A DNA stretch of 64,000 nt from Asparagopsis taxiformis (lineage: Eukaryota; Rhodophyta; Florideophyceae; Bonnemaisoniales; Bonnemaisoniaceae), in NCBI GenBank assembly GCA_030407315.1, contig JALQPE010002266.1, positions 62,001-126,000 of the forward strand, in the 5' to 3' direction. This document shows positions 46,001-57,190 of the stretch, in pieces (within the stretch, counting starts at the first letter, position 1; each line of letters begins with the position of its first letter). Both the position numbers and the translations under genes were made by a program. The notes under the pieces were generated by a model, which saw nothing but the letters and a program-made list of their open reading frames with translations, searched no databases and was not told the DNA's origin.

Positions 46001-46565
46001 AGAAACAGAAAACCCGACTGCAGAAAAATTCATATCCACCATAGGAAAAGCTACCAAACAAGCCATCGAAAACATAAAGAAAGCAAATGAATCAATGGCA
46101 AAGCAAGCCAATAGGAAGCGTTTACCGACTCCATTCAAGGTCAATGACAAGGTCATGCTGTCCACAGCAAACCTAACCCTTGAAGATGGATCGGGTACAA
46201 GAAAGCTTCACCCAAAGTTTTGTGGACCATTCGAAATCACTGAGAAGATCAATGAAGTTACTTTTCGATTGAACCTTCCCCAACCAATGATCGATCGCAA
46301 AATCCACAATGCATTTCACTCTAGCCTCCTCAAACCTTACGTAGAGGACACATTCGAGCGAAAACCAGTACCACCGCCACCGATCAAACTTTCAACAAAC
46401 TCTGACGAATATGAAGTTGAGAGAATTCTTCACCACAGAAAAAGACACAGGAAACTCCAATATCTCGTGAAATGGAAAGGTTATCCAGATCACGAAAATT
46501 CCTGGCTTTCCATAGAAAACCTTAAAAATTGTCAGGAACTTCTTGACAAATATCATCAGAATTAG
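43005..46565 (+). CDS. pol: E3 Pol polyprotein (protease-RT-RNase H-integrase-chromodomain)
   Basis: About 1186 codons are open, in the -1 frame relative to gag. CAAAAAC at 43056-43062 in the overlap is close to, but not, a canonical slippery site. The protease region near residue 84 reads [10 protein letters not shown]: the usual D(S/T)G is DPG. RT spans about 230-420 with YLDDILIYS; RNase H has [12 protein letters not shown] and [10 protein letters not shown]; integrase has [11 protein letters not shown]...[20 protein letters not shown] and GQTEILN. A classical chromodomain ends the protein ([26 protein letters not shown]). Intact and probably functional. Confidence 0.96.
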   Translation: MHEERALPPLSPTRAYCQKLPKRQTELVESPSQDVQNPIEIPTMVRSPPLVPFETTPDPFKRAGIGLLVSSGKINGVRAKLMFDPGSEISYVNRSFCLSNKIPIKDTNHLATMANKNTQTLEQTKSTISLQIQGYTEQLSFAVCPLNHDAILGKDWHSNHFATIDNHSNQISFSHRNKKFTIYANEFHLCESISLSAMTRDYEENFPLFAVVLNPNKPETSEQKLPKHVEQILGKYNDVFPETLPKGLPPQRKIDFRIDLVPESIPQKRGLYRMSPPELRELKKQLDELLEAGFIQPSCSPWGAPVLFVSKKDGALRMCIDYRALNRLTVKNSYPLPRIDDIFDQLKDAKYFSKIDLRSGYHQVRLEKDSIPLTAFRTRYGHFEFLVLPFGLSNAPATFMTLMNDLFRDYLDHFVIVYLDDILIYSSSFTDHLHHIELVLQRLRKNQLYAKMSKCSFAVQEIEYLGHVLTPGGISVEETKIKTIKEWPRPRNKRDVQSFLGLVNYYRRFIGNCSAIAKPLTELTKNAPFTWNPSAEQSFTTLKTVMTRTPVLMPFHPEKDIVVTTDASQFAIGAVLEQKDTNRYRPVAFYSRTLNAAEQKYAAHERELLAIIDTLRTWRAYLHGRPFTVYTDHYPLRYLETQKQLSQRQVRWLESIVSFDFKIIPIKGKTNKVADALSRQFLNKEPTAPRDHSLLTKAISITSQFETNATYFASDGNAKIKEEDYTKDPEFQEVYKSPKNSFRKENNLLYYKERLCVPKGTYRLQLLHDHHDTPQSGHLGVKKTCHRIATKYYWKKMKQTIREYVTSCDTCQRTKAPNHKPFGLLQPLEPPSGKWTHITMDFVTPLPKTRKGNTGMFVVVDRLSKLLRIIPYERDPNAVETAKLFFENIYRHHGLPSVIISDRDPVFMSKFWKSLFHTLKTKISPSSAYHPQTDGQTEILNRKIEEMIRAFANYNKTNWDEYLAHFEVAYNSSIHAATSFTPFFLTYGQHPRTLPIETLETENPTAEKFISTIGKATKQAIENIKKANESMAKQANRKRLPTPFKVNDKVMLSTANLTLEDGSGTRKLHPKFCGPFEITEKINEVTFRLNLPQPMIDRKIHNAFHSSLLKPYVEDTFERKPVPPPPIKLSTNSDEYEVERILHHRKRHRKLQYLVKWKGYPDHENSWLSIENLKNCQELLDKYHQN

Positions 46566-46584
46566 ACTCCCGGTCTCCCTTTCA

Positions 46585-46604
46585 GCTCTATAAATTCCTT
46601 TCAG
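46585..46604 (+). promoter_or_regulatory. Candidate splice acceptors / internal TATA before E3 ORF4
   Basis: CTCCCTTTCAG ends at 46585 and TTCCTTTCAG at 46604; TATAAAT lies between them (46589-46595). Either could give ORF4 its own RNA. Confidence 0.35.
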
Positions 46605-46654
46605 TCCACAACCTCGTTTGGACATCCCCTTCCCATCCATATCCCCTCTCCACC

Positions 46655-47113
46655 ATGGCCACCTCTTCTGAGTTTTACCTCCAGCTTGTTATCGCTGGCG
46701 AGACATTGACTACATGGTTACAAGACGTTACCCCAGAACCTTATGCACGAAGTGTACTTTGCTGGGCCCTAATCCACTCATGCTATGGATACTATCATGC
46801 CTTTGGCCCCTTCTGTGTAACAGCGGAAGATTTCGACCTACTGTCTGTGATCATAGATCGAATTGAACTCTCGCCGAACGTCGAAAATTTACCGGCTCCT
46901 CTCTCCGAAGCCATAGGATACAACTTTATCTGTTATCTGTACCACTGGGTAGTTGGTGCCTATGGGCACCTCTCCCCCGACCAGTCCTATGCGGATGAGA
47001 TCCGCAATATCGTCACAGCTTTGGCTGAAGAAGAACAAATGGACGTATCACTCATCCTAATCCCTAGGCCGACACACACCGTGTTCCCCTTCCCAACAGT
47101 CTTCAACGGTTAG
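46655..47113 (+). CDS. E3 ORF4, 152 aa, unknown
   Basis: CACCATGGCC gives an ideal start context, 90 bases after pol. The protein is probably all-helical and rich in Tyr/His/Cys (CWALIHSCYGYYHAFGPFC), with no signal peptide or convincing membrane segment, so an envelope role is not supported despite the env-like position. No family is recognised. Expression would need a separate RNA; candidate splice acceptors and a TATA sequence lie just upstream. Confidence 0.65.
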   Translation: MATSSEFYLQLVIAGETLTTWLQDVTPEPYARSVLCWALIHSCYGYYHAFGPFCVTAEDFDLLSVIIDRIELSPNVENLPAPLSEAIGYNFICYLYHWVVGAYGHLSPDQSYADEIRNIVTALAEEEQMDVSLILIPRPTHTVFPFPTVFNG

Positions 47114-47154
47114 TATCCTCCCCTTCAGTCTCGAGTCGAGCACGACTCTTATTC

Positions 47155-47168
47155 AGAGGAAGGAGTGA
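47155..47168 (+). other. Polypurine tract of E3
   Basis: AGAGGAAGGAGTGA directly precedes the 3' LTR. Confidence 0.7.
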
Positions 47169-48053
47169 TGTCAGGGATCAGCCCTCTAGACCTCATGGTA
47201 AACACTAGATTCCTGTTCTTATAACACCATACCCCGACCAACCAATAAGATAGTACCATTCCACAGAGACCAAAGCTCCCAACTACAAGGGAAGCTTACA
47301 GTAACCACTCCTACGAGGCTACTTACAGCTTTCCACATACCTTACACCACCTAGGAGACACTTGAGCAGGCTACTTACATGTTATGATAGACTTACAACA
47401 CCTGTCATTTGACTGACACGGTTACTTACAAGATTACATGGCTTTTTCAGCCACTTTCGCCCCACTTACAGGGTTACTTACACACATACGCCCGTATGAC
47501 AGGTAACTTACAACTGTAACTGACGGAAACCTCGTTTTTCAATGAAATTTCAACTGTAAGCTTACATGTAAGAAATGTAAGCTTACACTGTAAGCCGCCC
47601 TGCAGGGCCCGGTCGCGCCCGGCTCCAGGTTTCCACGTGTCAGGGGTTCCTGCCGAACATTGCTGGACTCTTACAGGTGTTACATTGCTGGACTCTTACA
47701 CGTGTTACATTGCTGGACTCTTACACGTGTTACATTGCTGGACTCTTACACGTGTTACATTGCTGGACTCTTACACGTGTTACATTGCTGGACTCTTACA
47801 CGTGGCCCTCCCTGTCACACTCTCCTTATGACCGTTTCCAGATCCGCCACCACCAACAATATCTCCCATTCTCCTCTCCTATTGGTTGATCTCCCGATGC
47901 CTACTCCTCGTAGCTCCTCGTAGTTACCCTTCATTTTACCCCTCCTAGAGCTACCTCCTAGTCTATATAAACTACCCTCCGCTCCCCACCTCAGGGATTC
48001 GGAGGTACCTTCGACCGGAACATCTTCTCCCAAGTTGTGCCTTAACCCCCACA
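47169..48053 (+). repeat. 3' LTR of E3 (885 bp)
   Basis: Same as the 5' LTR except for one more 25-bp unit and at least one substitution (TCATTTGAC against TCATGTGAC). Confidence 0.97.
47659..47808 (+). repeat. 25-bp tandem array, 6 copies
   Basis: One unit more than in the 5' LTR; this accounts for the whole 25-bp length difference. Confidence 0.95.
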
Positions 48054-48058
48054 GTGAG

Positions 48059-48162
48059 GGGAATCTTTCAGATGGCAGGAAATATATCGTATACCGATTT
48101 CTGCTATATGCTGATGACTTCCAGCCGTTCACAAGCCGGAAAGGAAGTTTTGGTGGCTGCTA
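48059..48162 (+). pseudogene. Transposase-like gene, continuation after E3
   Basis: Continues the frame left at 40302: DGRKYIVYRFLLYADDFQPF, then RKGSFGGCYVCVLG. The coding similarity stops where inverted arm B begins (about 48163), so the 3' end of the gene was removed or replaced by the arm. Paired acidic residues (YADD) after a hydrophobic strand suggest a DDE-type core, not proven. Confidence 0.5.
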
Positions 48163-48539
48163 CGTCTGTGTTCTCGGAAATGGACGCGGACGTCCACAAC
48201 CTCTAGTACACCTAGTATTACTAGGCGGACGTCCATGTTCTCCAGTATTTTTGGATGTCCGCCTAGAACCGGACGTCCATGCGGTCTAGTACGTCTAGTA
48301 TTACTAGGGCGACATTCATTGTTTCTAGTACCACGGATGTCCCCCTCGGGATGGACTTCCGCCATGTCTATGTCCACCTAGGACGGGCGCCGGTTCAGAA
48401 ATTCAAAAATTTCGACCCCAGAAATTTCTGCCGCCGTGCTCGACATGGATGTCCGCATCCATCACGGCGACCACTCTATTTTTCCTTGTCGGTCGACTCC
48501 AATTTCGTCTTTAATTTTTTCATCCTCTCGCTCACACCC

Positions 48540-49805
48540 CCTTCCAGTTGGTGCTCACCTCCCCCGTACTGTACCTCAAACACCCCCAATACCACTCTAG
48601 CACGCATTTTCAGCTACCTATCCCCGCTTCCACGGTGCACACCTCCATTCCATACCTACTGTTCTGCTCTACCGTACAGATTTCGTATAACCAGTCCTCA
48701 TACTACCTCAGAATAGGGAAAAACACCCCCTATCTCCTCGACCATGCTCTCCCCCAACACCTTTGCAACGTATTGTTCTTCAATGCCCTCTCTCCTCTAC
48801 CCTCAACCCCTCTCCTTCGCCCTCTACACAAACTTCCCCTGCAGCTTACTCTTCCAAAACCTCTCACTCCCCATCCCGTACCGACCTGCTCCACCCCTCC
48901 CTCCCTCAGCTGCTCCATGCCCCCACGCCATCCGCATCTTCGATACCGTATACACCACCACCACCGGCCCACGCTCCCGCTCCCCCGCCGTCTCCCCAGA
49001 AACCACCCCGCTCTGAACCACATATCAACCCCCCACTTCGCACCCTTCCTCCCACTCCCCTCCCTCCCCAAATACAATAACCCCCTTCTTCTCCATCACA
49101 TCCCCACTCACCACAGCCAGAACAGACGCCACCCCCTCCCCCTCTTTCTCCTCACTTTCCTAAAAACCCCTCCTCTCGGCGACTTCAACCGCACCCTCCT
49201 ACGGTCCCACCTAAACACCTCCTCCGCCCTCACTACCCCAACACCCCGCAGCGTCTCCCCAATCCCCATAATATGCTTGTCGGCACTCCTCTCCGAATCA
49301 CACTCCATTCTAAACCCGCACTCCGTACATTTCCACCTCCCCCTGTACCATCCCAAGATTGCATCCCTCCACAGAACACATCCTCATACCACAGAAGAAT
49401 TTTCTTCCTCTCATACCTCATCCTTAAAACCTCCATCTGCTCCATGTAAATTTCGATGTAAATATTTTCTCCACTATGCAATCTCAAACATGTACGAGCC
49501 TATGACTTTCCGCTTTGTCAACCCTGAATATTGGTACTCATGTACTCATAAAATAGGGCCACCCACATCCCTATCCCGTTCTGCAAGCTTTACAAACCAC
49601 TAGACGCATACTCCACAACTATACAACAAACACTACTCGCTATTTCAGACGACGCGGTACACAAGTAGCGTAGTCTCAACCTTCCGTGCAGCCTTCCCTG
49701 ATGCGTACAAGTGCGAAACACGTCTAGACTGCTACTACTACTACGATATAGTATATCAGAAGTGACTGCGGGAATTTTCGGCACAGGAGATGCTGGGCCA
49801 CCAAA
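48540..49805. other. C-rich inner part of arm B, no gene
   Basis: Mirror of the G-skewed tract in arm A. A long plus-strand frame (48548-49603) is His/Pro/Leu/Ser-rich low complexity and is not accepted as a gene. Confidence 0.5.
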
Positions 49806-49815
49806 TTGATTTTTC

Positions 49816-49889
49816 GGAAATTTTAGAATTTCTGGGCTGGCCAGCAATGCAATCGAGCTGGACATCCACCGGACGTCCATTTCAGGTTG
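49816..49889 (+). repeat. PR repeat B1, truncated
   Basis: Mirror of A4. Confidence 0.75.
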
Positions 49890-50139
49890 GTCGTGAGAGA
49901 GTGGGGCGGGACCATGATGGAACAAGGACCAAGACCTGTCCCTGGCGTATTGAGCCTGAAATCGACCCGTCGTGAGACGCGATTTTGGCTTACAGTTAGT
50001 GCTTATAGAAGCCAGTGATAGCCCCGATCGGGGCGGTGGCCGGTTCCGGCTTACAGTTGGTGCCTACAGACGGCAGTGATAGCCCCCGATCGGGGCCGGC
50101 GGTCGGTTCCTGGGGCCGTTGTGGCCAAATTAGACACCT

Positions 50140-50337
50140 TGATTTGAATTAAAATTTGGGCTATTCTCAAAAACATGCACATGTGAACATGTTTTTGAGA
50201 TGGGGATGTGCCGTACGGCACAATCGACCGCCCAAATCGATGTTTTTTGCAATATTTTTTTGTGCCCGAAATTTTAGAATTTCTGGGCTGGCCAGCAGTG
50301 CAATCGAGCTGGACATCCACCGGACGTCCATTTCAGG
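50140..50337 (+). repeat. PR palindromic repeat B2
   Basis: Extra copy with no partner in arm A. With B3 it forms a tandem of about 390-bp units that also contain CCCCGATCGGGG-type stem-loops and GGCCGTTGTGGCC. Confidence 0.9.
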
Positions 50338-50529
50338 TTGGTCGTGAGAGAGTGAGGCGGGACCATGATGGAACAAGGACCAAGACCTGTCCCTGACGTG
50401 TTGAGCCTGAAATCGACCCATCGTTAGGCGCCATTTAGCCTTACAGTTAGTGCTTACAGAAGCCAGTGACAGCCCCACTCGGGGCGGCGGCTCCGGTTCC
50501 TGGGGCCGTTGTGGCCAAATTAGACACCC

Positions 50530-50726
50530 TGATTTGAATTAAAATTTGGGCTATTCTCAAAAACATGCACATGTGAACATGTTTTTGAGATGGGGGTGTG
50601 CCGTACGGCACAATCGACCGCCCAAATCGATGTTTTTTGCAATATTTTTTGTGCCCGAAATTGTAGAATTTCTGGGCTGGCCAGCAATGCATCTGAGCTG
50701 GACATCCACCGGACGTCCATTTCAGG
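50530..50726 (+). repeat. PR palindromic repeat B3
   Basis: Mirror of A3, downstream of gene 3 B. Confidence 0.9.
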
Positions 50727-51002
50727 TTGATCGTGTATCGTGCACGTCCACCCATTACCGGAAGCAAGTAGGCGATGAAGCACGTACAAACCCAATTGTT
50801 CTGCTATTTCTAGCATAGACCATCGAGTCTAGAGATGTGAGGGAATCGTCCTGGAATCATGCTCCAACCCACGAGGGAATGGACAATCTAGTTTGAAAGC
50901 ATGGAACGGAAGTACATTATAGTAGGTTCATAGATTGAAAGTGATAAAGGAGATGATTATATTCTCGATAATTGTTTACCAAAGTAGTAGTTGTTAAGCT
51001 AT

Positions 51003-54000
51003 CTAGCCGTCGGAAAATTGTTCTTCCTCTTCGTCCTCACTATATTCAGGATCTCCCGGCAGAATAGGCGTTACCGGCAACTGTGGAGTTGAATAGCTCA
51101 AGACTACTAGTTCATCGTGTGTGAGGGTCTCCTCTTGCGAGGTTCTGTCGTCTTCATCCGCATCATTCCGAGCTGCCCTGTCTTCGGCCTACGATCTTTC
51201 TTGACCGGGATGGGAACAACTGTCTTGTGGCGAACATTGACAGGTGCCGGTTGACTTTGCCTGGCAGACCGGCGCGGAGCATTGGCGATTACTTCTTCTT
51301 CGAATCCCAACCGCCTGATGAAACCAAACGAAACATTGTCGGGAATCGGATACGACGCATTCCTGAAATACGTGTGATACCTCGTTGTCGTGTGTGACAC
51401 AACTCTGTCGACATGCCCTGCCCCGGCATGTTGTACATGGCCGTGACCGATGAAGACTGAACGTGGCGGAACGATTACCTTCTTCAGCTTCATCGTCTTG
51501 GCGTACATATCTAATTCCAGCGCTTTGGAAAAGACGTACTTGTGGGACCCTGGACACACCCAGATAGGGAATGGGTCATCTCCGTTGGCAATAACAAAGT
51601 AACCCGGAAGTTGATCTTTGCGGTCGCGAGGAGGAACAGGGAAATCATTGTGTGGGACCTGCCGAGGACACCCCTTTCCCGTTATCAAAAACCGTCCCCC
51701 AGATGCCGGCATGACAAGTTTTTCTCCCGGTAAACCGCACTCCTCCAGCCCTATCAGCCGGACAAGGATTCCCAACCACACATCCAGCAGGGCTCGCCGC
51801 GTCACAAACTTGAACCGGTCGATATGCGTCTCATCGTTCTCGGCATAGTCAACCAGGCAGTGGCGCGTAGACGTGAAGCGAGCCCTCCCCTCATTCCGGT
51901 TCTTCTCATCTGTTTCATCGTCCCCTGTATTGACAATGGGACTCCACAGCTGCCGGTTCCCAGGGTCCTTGTGCACCTCCTCCCCCTCCCACGTTCCCAA
52001 AAAGTACCGAAACAATTCCTGGTTAGGAATTTCTTCCATGAGACCCAAGTCAAATGGGAACTTGTCCGACGCATCGAGGTAGCTTACATCCGCGAAATTG
52101 TGCATCACCGTATACCCTCGCTCGTTGATTTCCGTTCGGCAATTGTGGAAGTACGCCATACCAGTGCCGGCCTCATACGAATCCTTCCAGCTTGTAGACA
52201 TTCGCGCAACCTGGGCGAAGTCCAGCCTCGAGGGTAGAAACGTCGATGTAGGCTCACACATCGCCTTGGCAGCCATCTTCCACGCTGCGAAAAACATCGG
52301 ATAGATGGTGTCGATCTCGAAACAAGATGACGAGCCCGATGTTGTTCCGGAATATGCAGCCCCTCAAACACAGGGTCCATCGCCACTTGCTTCAAATACC
52401 TCACCTCTCTGCCCTCCTCATCGATTTCCACACTCTCCAATAACAACCTGAGCTCAATCGGGGGCAGACAGCCAACCCTCACCGATGCGATGACGTCCGC
52501 GGGACGCTGCGCCAGATGATGCCCTTCGGCTCGGTCTTCGAAATCGTCAGGAAGAGATGGCATACGGTCGTCGAACAGGAGGTCGTGTTCAGAAGGAGAG
52601 TCACGAACGATGTAACCGTCTTCATCGACTTCCACTCCTTCCGGAACAGTGAATGTAATTGTCACTTCGCGGACCCCCTTGCTTTCGACTTGGCCCTCGT
52701 CTGCACCCTGTTTGTCTTCCTCGTCCGAAGCGGTATGGACAGATTCTTGGTTGGAGGGAGTCGCACCAGCACGTTGGTTATCTTGGGGGACAATCTCAAC
52801 GGCAGAATCGGGGGAACGGGCGGAGTCTTCGTCAACCTCATCACCGGAAGCAGTGGCTTGTTGTTGATCGGTGGGTTTATCAACAACGGCCTGCTCTTCT
52901 TCCCCGGCGGATTGTTGTACCACAACCGGCTCTTCTTCCTCGAGGCGTGTGCTCCCCGTCGAGCGAAGTCGCTGTGAACGGCGGCGGATGCCATGCGAAG
53001 CAGGCTCATGTTCGACATTCCGCTGCTTCTTGTGAGTGAGTCTCACATTGGCAGCAGAAGGGCGGCGTTTGCGTCGAGCCTTAGTCTTCTTCTTCAATGT
53101 CGGATTGAAAAACTCTTTCAAGTTCGTTTCCAAATCCTGTAAACGCGTGGTTCTCCGTCGCATTCGAACCTCACTGCTCCGGTCGTCCCCTCTATACATT
53201 GCAATGGCATTGGTGAGATGCCATTGCAACTCCTTCGGCTGCTTAACCGACCCAATTGCCATCTCTGTGCTCAGAAATGACTTGCGCATAATACTCTTTG
53301 GGCGCCCAAACGCAGCGTACAGAGAATTTGCTATTGCAGTCACGCGACGGACGTATGTATAGAAGTCGTTCACGTCAAAGCGTCCATCCGGACGTCCACC
53401 ATGAGCAGGGTTCAAGTACTCCGAAAGACCACGCAAGACGAAGACAAAGTTTTCTTCCAGCAACTCGCGCACTATCTTGTGGTCCAGGTGCGTTATCCCA
53501 ATCTCGTTGCGGCGCTCGGAATTGTTCAGCTCACGCAACACTTCGTCGAGAACAGGATGCTTCAGCGTTGCTATAGCCAAACGCGTCCACCGCCGGGCCG
53601 TGTTCGTTGAATTCATCATCCCCATGAACTGCGCCTCGAACAATGTTCGGATGACATCAGACTCACGCAAGTCGCCAGCGTTTTCCACGTTATTTGCAAC
53701 AGCAATCGTACGGATGAACTGCTGGATGGACGACAAGATTCGAACCAGGGAGCGCTCCGTCAGTTGCGTCCCAGTCGTATGGTTCGACTCTGCACTCTTG
53801 TGGATGATCTCATGAGGCTGAAGATCACTGTCGTCCTTGCGGCGAAGGTAGTACACATCCAGAGGCTGAGTAACCCAGCGCAAGCGGTTTGCGTCCTGTG
53901 GCAGCTTGGTTCTGTGCATACGGGTGAGGCGCGTGAAGTCATCCGCAATGCTATGCATAGCATTGAGACGATGCAGTCCGTCGATCACGGTCACGTTCGC

Positions 54001-54951
54001 ATTGGCATGGAATTTGCCATTCTGGAACAGACGCGTGTCGGCGGACAGATGCGTGTTCTGCGACCTCAGCACCGTCACAGTGATACGCGAAGAGCTCACA
54101 TACCCCACAGCCAACATATTGTTGCGCAGGTCCTCCACGTGGTCTTCTTTCACATCCCGAAGGGTCACGGCCGGTTCCACTAGCTGCCTCACCAACACAG
54201 TCGCTCCTTCTCCGACGTAATCCGACGTCACAAACTTGGGCACCGTAATTTGCGTCCCCTGCTGCTCACGAATGCTTTCCGCCACCTCCGGTTCGTCGTC
54301 CACCTCGGTTACGTCCTGCGTAGTAGCTTCGGTGACGTTGGAGCGAGCAGGGTGCTTCGTGCCTCCACTGGAGGCTCTGGCAGAGCGAGCAGGGCGCTTC
54401 GTGCCTCCCGAAACCGGGACGGAGCGTGCTGGATGCTTCGTACCCCCCGAACCAGTGATTTCGCCTGCTGGACCGGTACTGGGCATCCGTCCCGAGCTGG
54501 CCTGGTTCGTCGCTGCGTTGAAGTTTGACGCTGCAGCAGGGGTACGAATGTCGCTAGGGCCATCCTCCGCAGCGGGGCGCATCATCCGAGTATCCCAAGG
54601 GTAAAACGCCGCGGCGTATGCTCCACCCATCGTCTCCGGCGGTCCCTCGGCGCCATCAAACATGTACGGGAACGGGAGGTCCTTGAACTTGTCCTTAGTC
54701 GCAATGTTGCGCACGACGATATAGTCCGCCTCGTCGGTTTCCGGCAGCTTGTGGTTGTGCAGCGTGCGCGGAAGGCCAACATCGCCACCAGCAGTGCTCA
54801 CCGAAGCCGTCCCAATATGCACAGCCGCACCGTCCACGTCCGCAAACAAGTCGACATCGACGCCGCGCTTGAGTCCGCGCGACTCCGCTGACGCGCTCAC
54901 TTGATCGCCGCAAACCGTTGAAAACAAACTGCTGAAATGCGTATCCGCCAT
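51003..54951 (-). pseudogene. Gene 3 copy B: ParB-like + dioxygenase-like protein, two frameshifts
   Basis: Same architecture as copy A. ATG at 54951. The codon that is TAA in copy A is GAA here, so the N-terminal ~875 codons are open, including the ParB-like DGLHRLNAM region. At about 52314-52321 (GTTTCGAGATC against GTTTTGCAGATC in copy A) one base is missing, before the dioxygenase-like domain. A second single-base loss at about 51127 alters the last ~50 codons. Two codons present in copy A (near its DDFEVKDR) are absent in frame. Each copy is intact where the other is broken, so the ancestral protein is well supported. Confidence 0.8.
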
Positions 54952-55301
54952 GGTTGTTGAGTTGGAAAGGAAAAGAGATGGTTGACGTTGACGTATTCGA
55001 GTGATGTGGATGGTATGTTTCACGTTAAGTTGAAGAATGGTCGTGAACGCCAATCGCTGGAAATAATAACACAATACAACCGAAATTTTGTTAGGTACAC
55101 ACCTATCGTGACCGCTGGAATGCAAGACAGGCAATCGAGATGTGAGTGTCCGTTCGGAACGGGCCCGAGTCGGGCTCTCGAAACCTGACGAGGTGGCGTG
55201 AAGCAGGCAGTGTCCTTGATGTGTAATGTGTTAAAATTACAGCTGTCAAGCTAGGCGGCTTTTGGGGCGGCTGCGAGCACCCCTTTATCCGGGGAACACC
55301 C

Positions 55302-55498
55302 TGATTTGAGTTAAAATTTGGGCTATTCTCAAAAACATGCACATGTGAACATGTTTTTGAGATGGGGGTGTGCCGTACGGCACAATCGACCCGCCCAAAT
55401 CGTTGATTTTTGCAAGATTTTTTGTGCCCGAAATTTTAGAATTTCTGGGCTGGCCAGCAGTGCATCTGAGCTGGACATCCACCGGACGTCCATTTCAG
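55302..55498 (+). repeat. PR palindromic repeat B4
   Basis: Mirror of A2, upstream of gene 3 B. Confidence 0.9.
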
Positions 55499-55802
55499 GT
55501 TGGTCGTGTGCTGCCTACATCCACGCATTGCAGCAACTAAGCAGGCGGGTTCACTACTAATATAAAGTGCACGGAATATGAGTAACGTGATGGGTGAGTA
55601 GTGTTTGTGTTGAGGGAGTAAGGCGGGACCATGATGAAACACGGAAGAAGATTTCTCCCTAGCATAACTTAGGCTTGAAGCCTGCAATCGACCCATCTTT
55701 CGGCGCCATTTAGCCTCACAGTTAGTGCTTACAGAAGCCAGTGATGACCCCGCTCGGGGCGGCGGCCGGTTCCTGGGGCCGTTGTGGCCAAATTAGACAC
55801 CC

Positions 55803-55999
55803 TGATTTGAATTAAAATTTGGGCTATTCTCAAAAACATGCACATGTGAACATGTTTTTGAGATGGGGGTGTGCCGTACGGCACAATCGACCCGCCCAAA
55901 TCGATGATTTTTTACAATTTTTTTGTGCCCGAAATTTTAGAATTTCTGGGCTGGCCAGCAGTGCAATCGAGCTGGACATCCACCGGACGTCCATTTCAG
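55803..55999 (+). repeat. PR palindromic repeat B5
   Basis: First of a second tandem pair (period about 388 bp) outside arm B. Confidence 0.9.
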
Positions 56000-56190
56000 G
56001 TTGGTCGTGAGAGAGTGGGGTGGGACCATGATGGAACAAGGACCAAGACCTGTCCCTGGCGTATTGAGCCTGAAATTGACCCTTCGTCAGACGCCATTTA
56101 GCCTTACAGTTAGTGCTTACAGAAGCCAGTGACAACCCCACTCGGGGCGGCGGCCGGTGCCTGGGGCCGTTGTGGCCAAATTAGACACCC

Positions 56191-56350
56191 TGATTTGAAT
56201 TAAAATTTGGGCTATTCTCAAAAACATGCACATGTGAACATGTTTTTGAGATGGGGGTGTGCCGTACGGCACAATCGACCGCCCAAATCAAGGTTTTTTA
56301 CAATATTTTTGCTGCCCGAAATTCTACAATTTCTGGGCTGGCCAGTAATG
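56191..56350 (+). repeat. PR palindromic repeat B6, truncated
   Basis: Ends early in GGCCAGTAATGCATTAGC, before the GGACGTCC part. Confidence 0.85.
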
Positions 56351-57190
56351 CATTAGCTATCTGCTCTAAACCGATTCTAACAAGCAGAAAGAATCCTCTC
56401 CTTCATGACGATGCTCTCGAATTGAGTGCAATGCAACGGACTCCCTCCAGGAGAACGACAAAGCATCGTCTTTTGCAAGACATTTTCGTACGAAAAATAA
56501 TCGAAACACATATTTGACTTTAACCTAACAGCTATCGCGAGCACCGTACTCAGCTAAATTTCCTCTGTAATTTCCTTCCTCCAACCAATCAATAGCCGCT
56601 TGGTCACAGGCTTAAAAGCCTTCCACTATTTGTCCTATCCATCGAAGAGGGTTCGATCCAGGCCTTGATGGGTGTGGAACCCGAGAACTTGAAAATGGAA
56701 CATATTGCGACAGAGATGAGATGTCATTCTCTTTCGTTTACTTTTTTCTAACAAGATTCTAAACGTCTACGCAGCGGAACGAACCCAATGTCGTCCGTCC
56801 GTTTTCAGCCCGGTGAGATGTTTTTGCCATTAACGGAGGTGGAGGCGGCTATGGAGGAAGCCTGCGGTTCAGGTATTCTTTCCATTAACGGAGGTGGAGG
56901 TGGCGGCTTTGGAGGAAGCCTGGAGAACATGTGAGATGTCAGTACCCATGGATCACAAGAAAAACATGTAGAGGTCCAGTTTGGATATTGTTGCCATTAA
57001 CGGAGGCGGAGGAGGCGGCTACGGTGGAAGCCTGGAGAGCATGTGAGATGTCAGTACCCATGGATCACATGAAGAACATGTTGAGGTGCGGTTCGGATAT
57101 TCTTTCCATTAACGGAGGTGGAGGAGGCGGCTATGGTGGAAGCCTGGAGAAGAATAGAATAGTCCTATACCCATGGATCACAAGTAGACG
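56351..57190. other. Non-coding stretch with a Gly-codon minisatellite
   Basis: Nothing gene-like to 56820. From 56827 four units begin CCATTAACGGAGG (56827, 56882, 56993, 57106; last three spaced about 112 bp), each with GGNGGNGGN runs. In one frame each reads INGGGGGG(Y/F)GGSLE, but stops separate the units. Confidence 0.7.

Larger units (their letters stand above)
40303..48053 (+). mobile_element. 7.75-kb intact Ty3/Gypsy chromovirus E3
   Basis: LTRs 40303-41162 and 47169-48053 begin TGTCAGGGATC, end CCCCCACA, and are flanked by GTGAG (40298-40302 and 48054-48058). The LTRs are nearly identical except for one 25-bp tandem unit and at least one substitution, so insertion was recent. Four ORFs lie inside: an AUG-less zinc-finger ORF, gag, pol and a 152-aa ORF. 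None has a stop or frameshift. It splits the transposase-like gene at 38814-48162. Confidence 0.97.
48163..55788. repeat. Inverted-repeat arm B
   Basis: Reverse complement of 24819-31878. It carries gene 3 on the minus strand and one more PR tandem unit than arm A. Its first bases (CGTCTGTGTTCT) still fit the reading frame of the transposase-like gene, and the complement of these bases is present at the end of arm A. Confidence 0.85.

Noticed and set aside
46655..47113. Envelope gene of E3
   Set aside because: Position fits, but there is no signal peptide, cleavage site or clear transmembrane segment.
48548..49603. 351-codon plus-strand frame (and its mirror at 30297-31124, minus)
   Set aside because: His/Pro/Leu/Ser-rich low-complexity product of a C-rich strand; no domain, and the two mirrors differ in length because of a frame change.
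24819..55788. Inverted repeat as a pure assembly artefact
   Set aside because: The arms differ by many substitutions, indels and a PR unit, which a mirrored read would not give; spanning reads would still be decisive.
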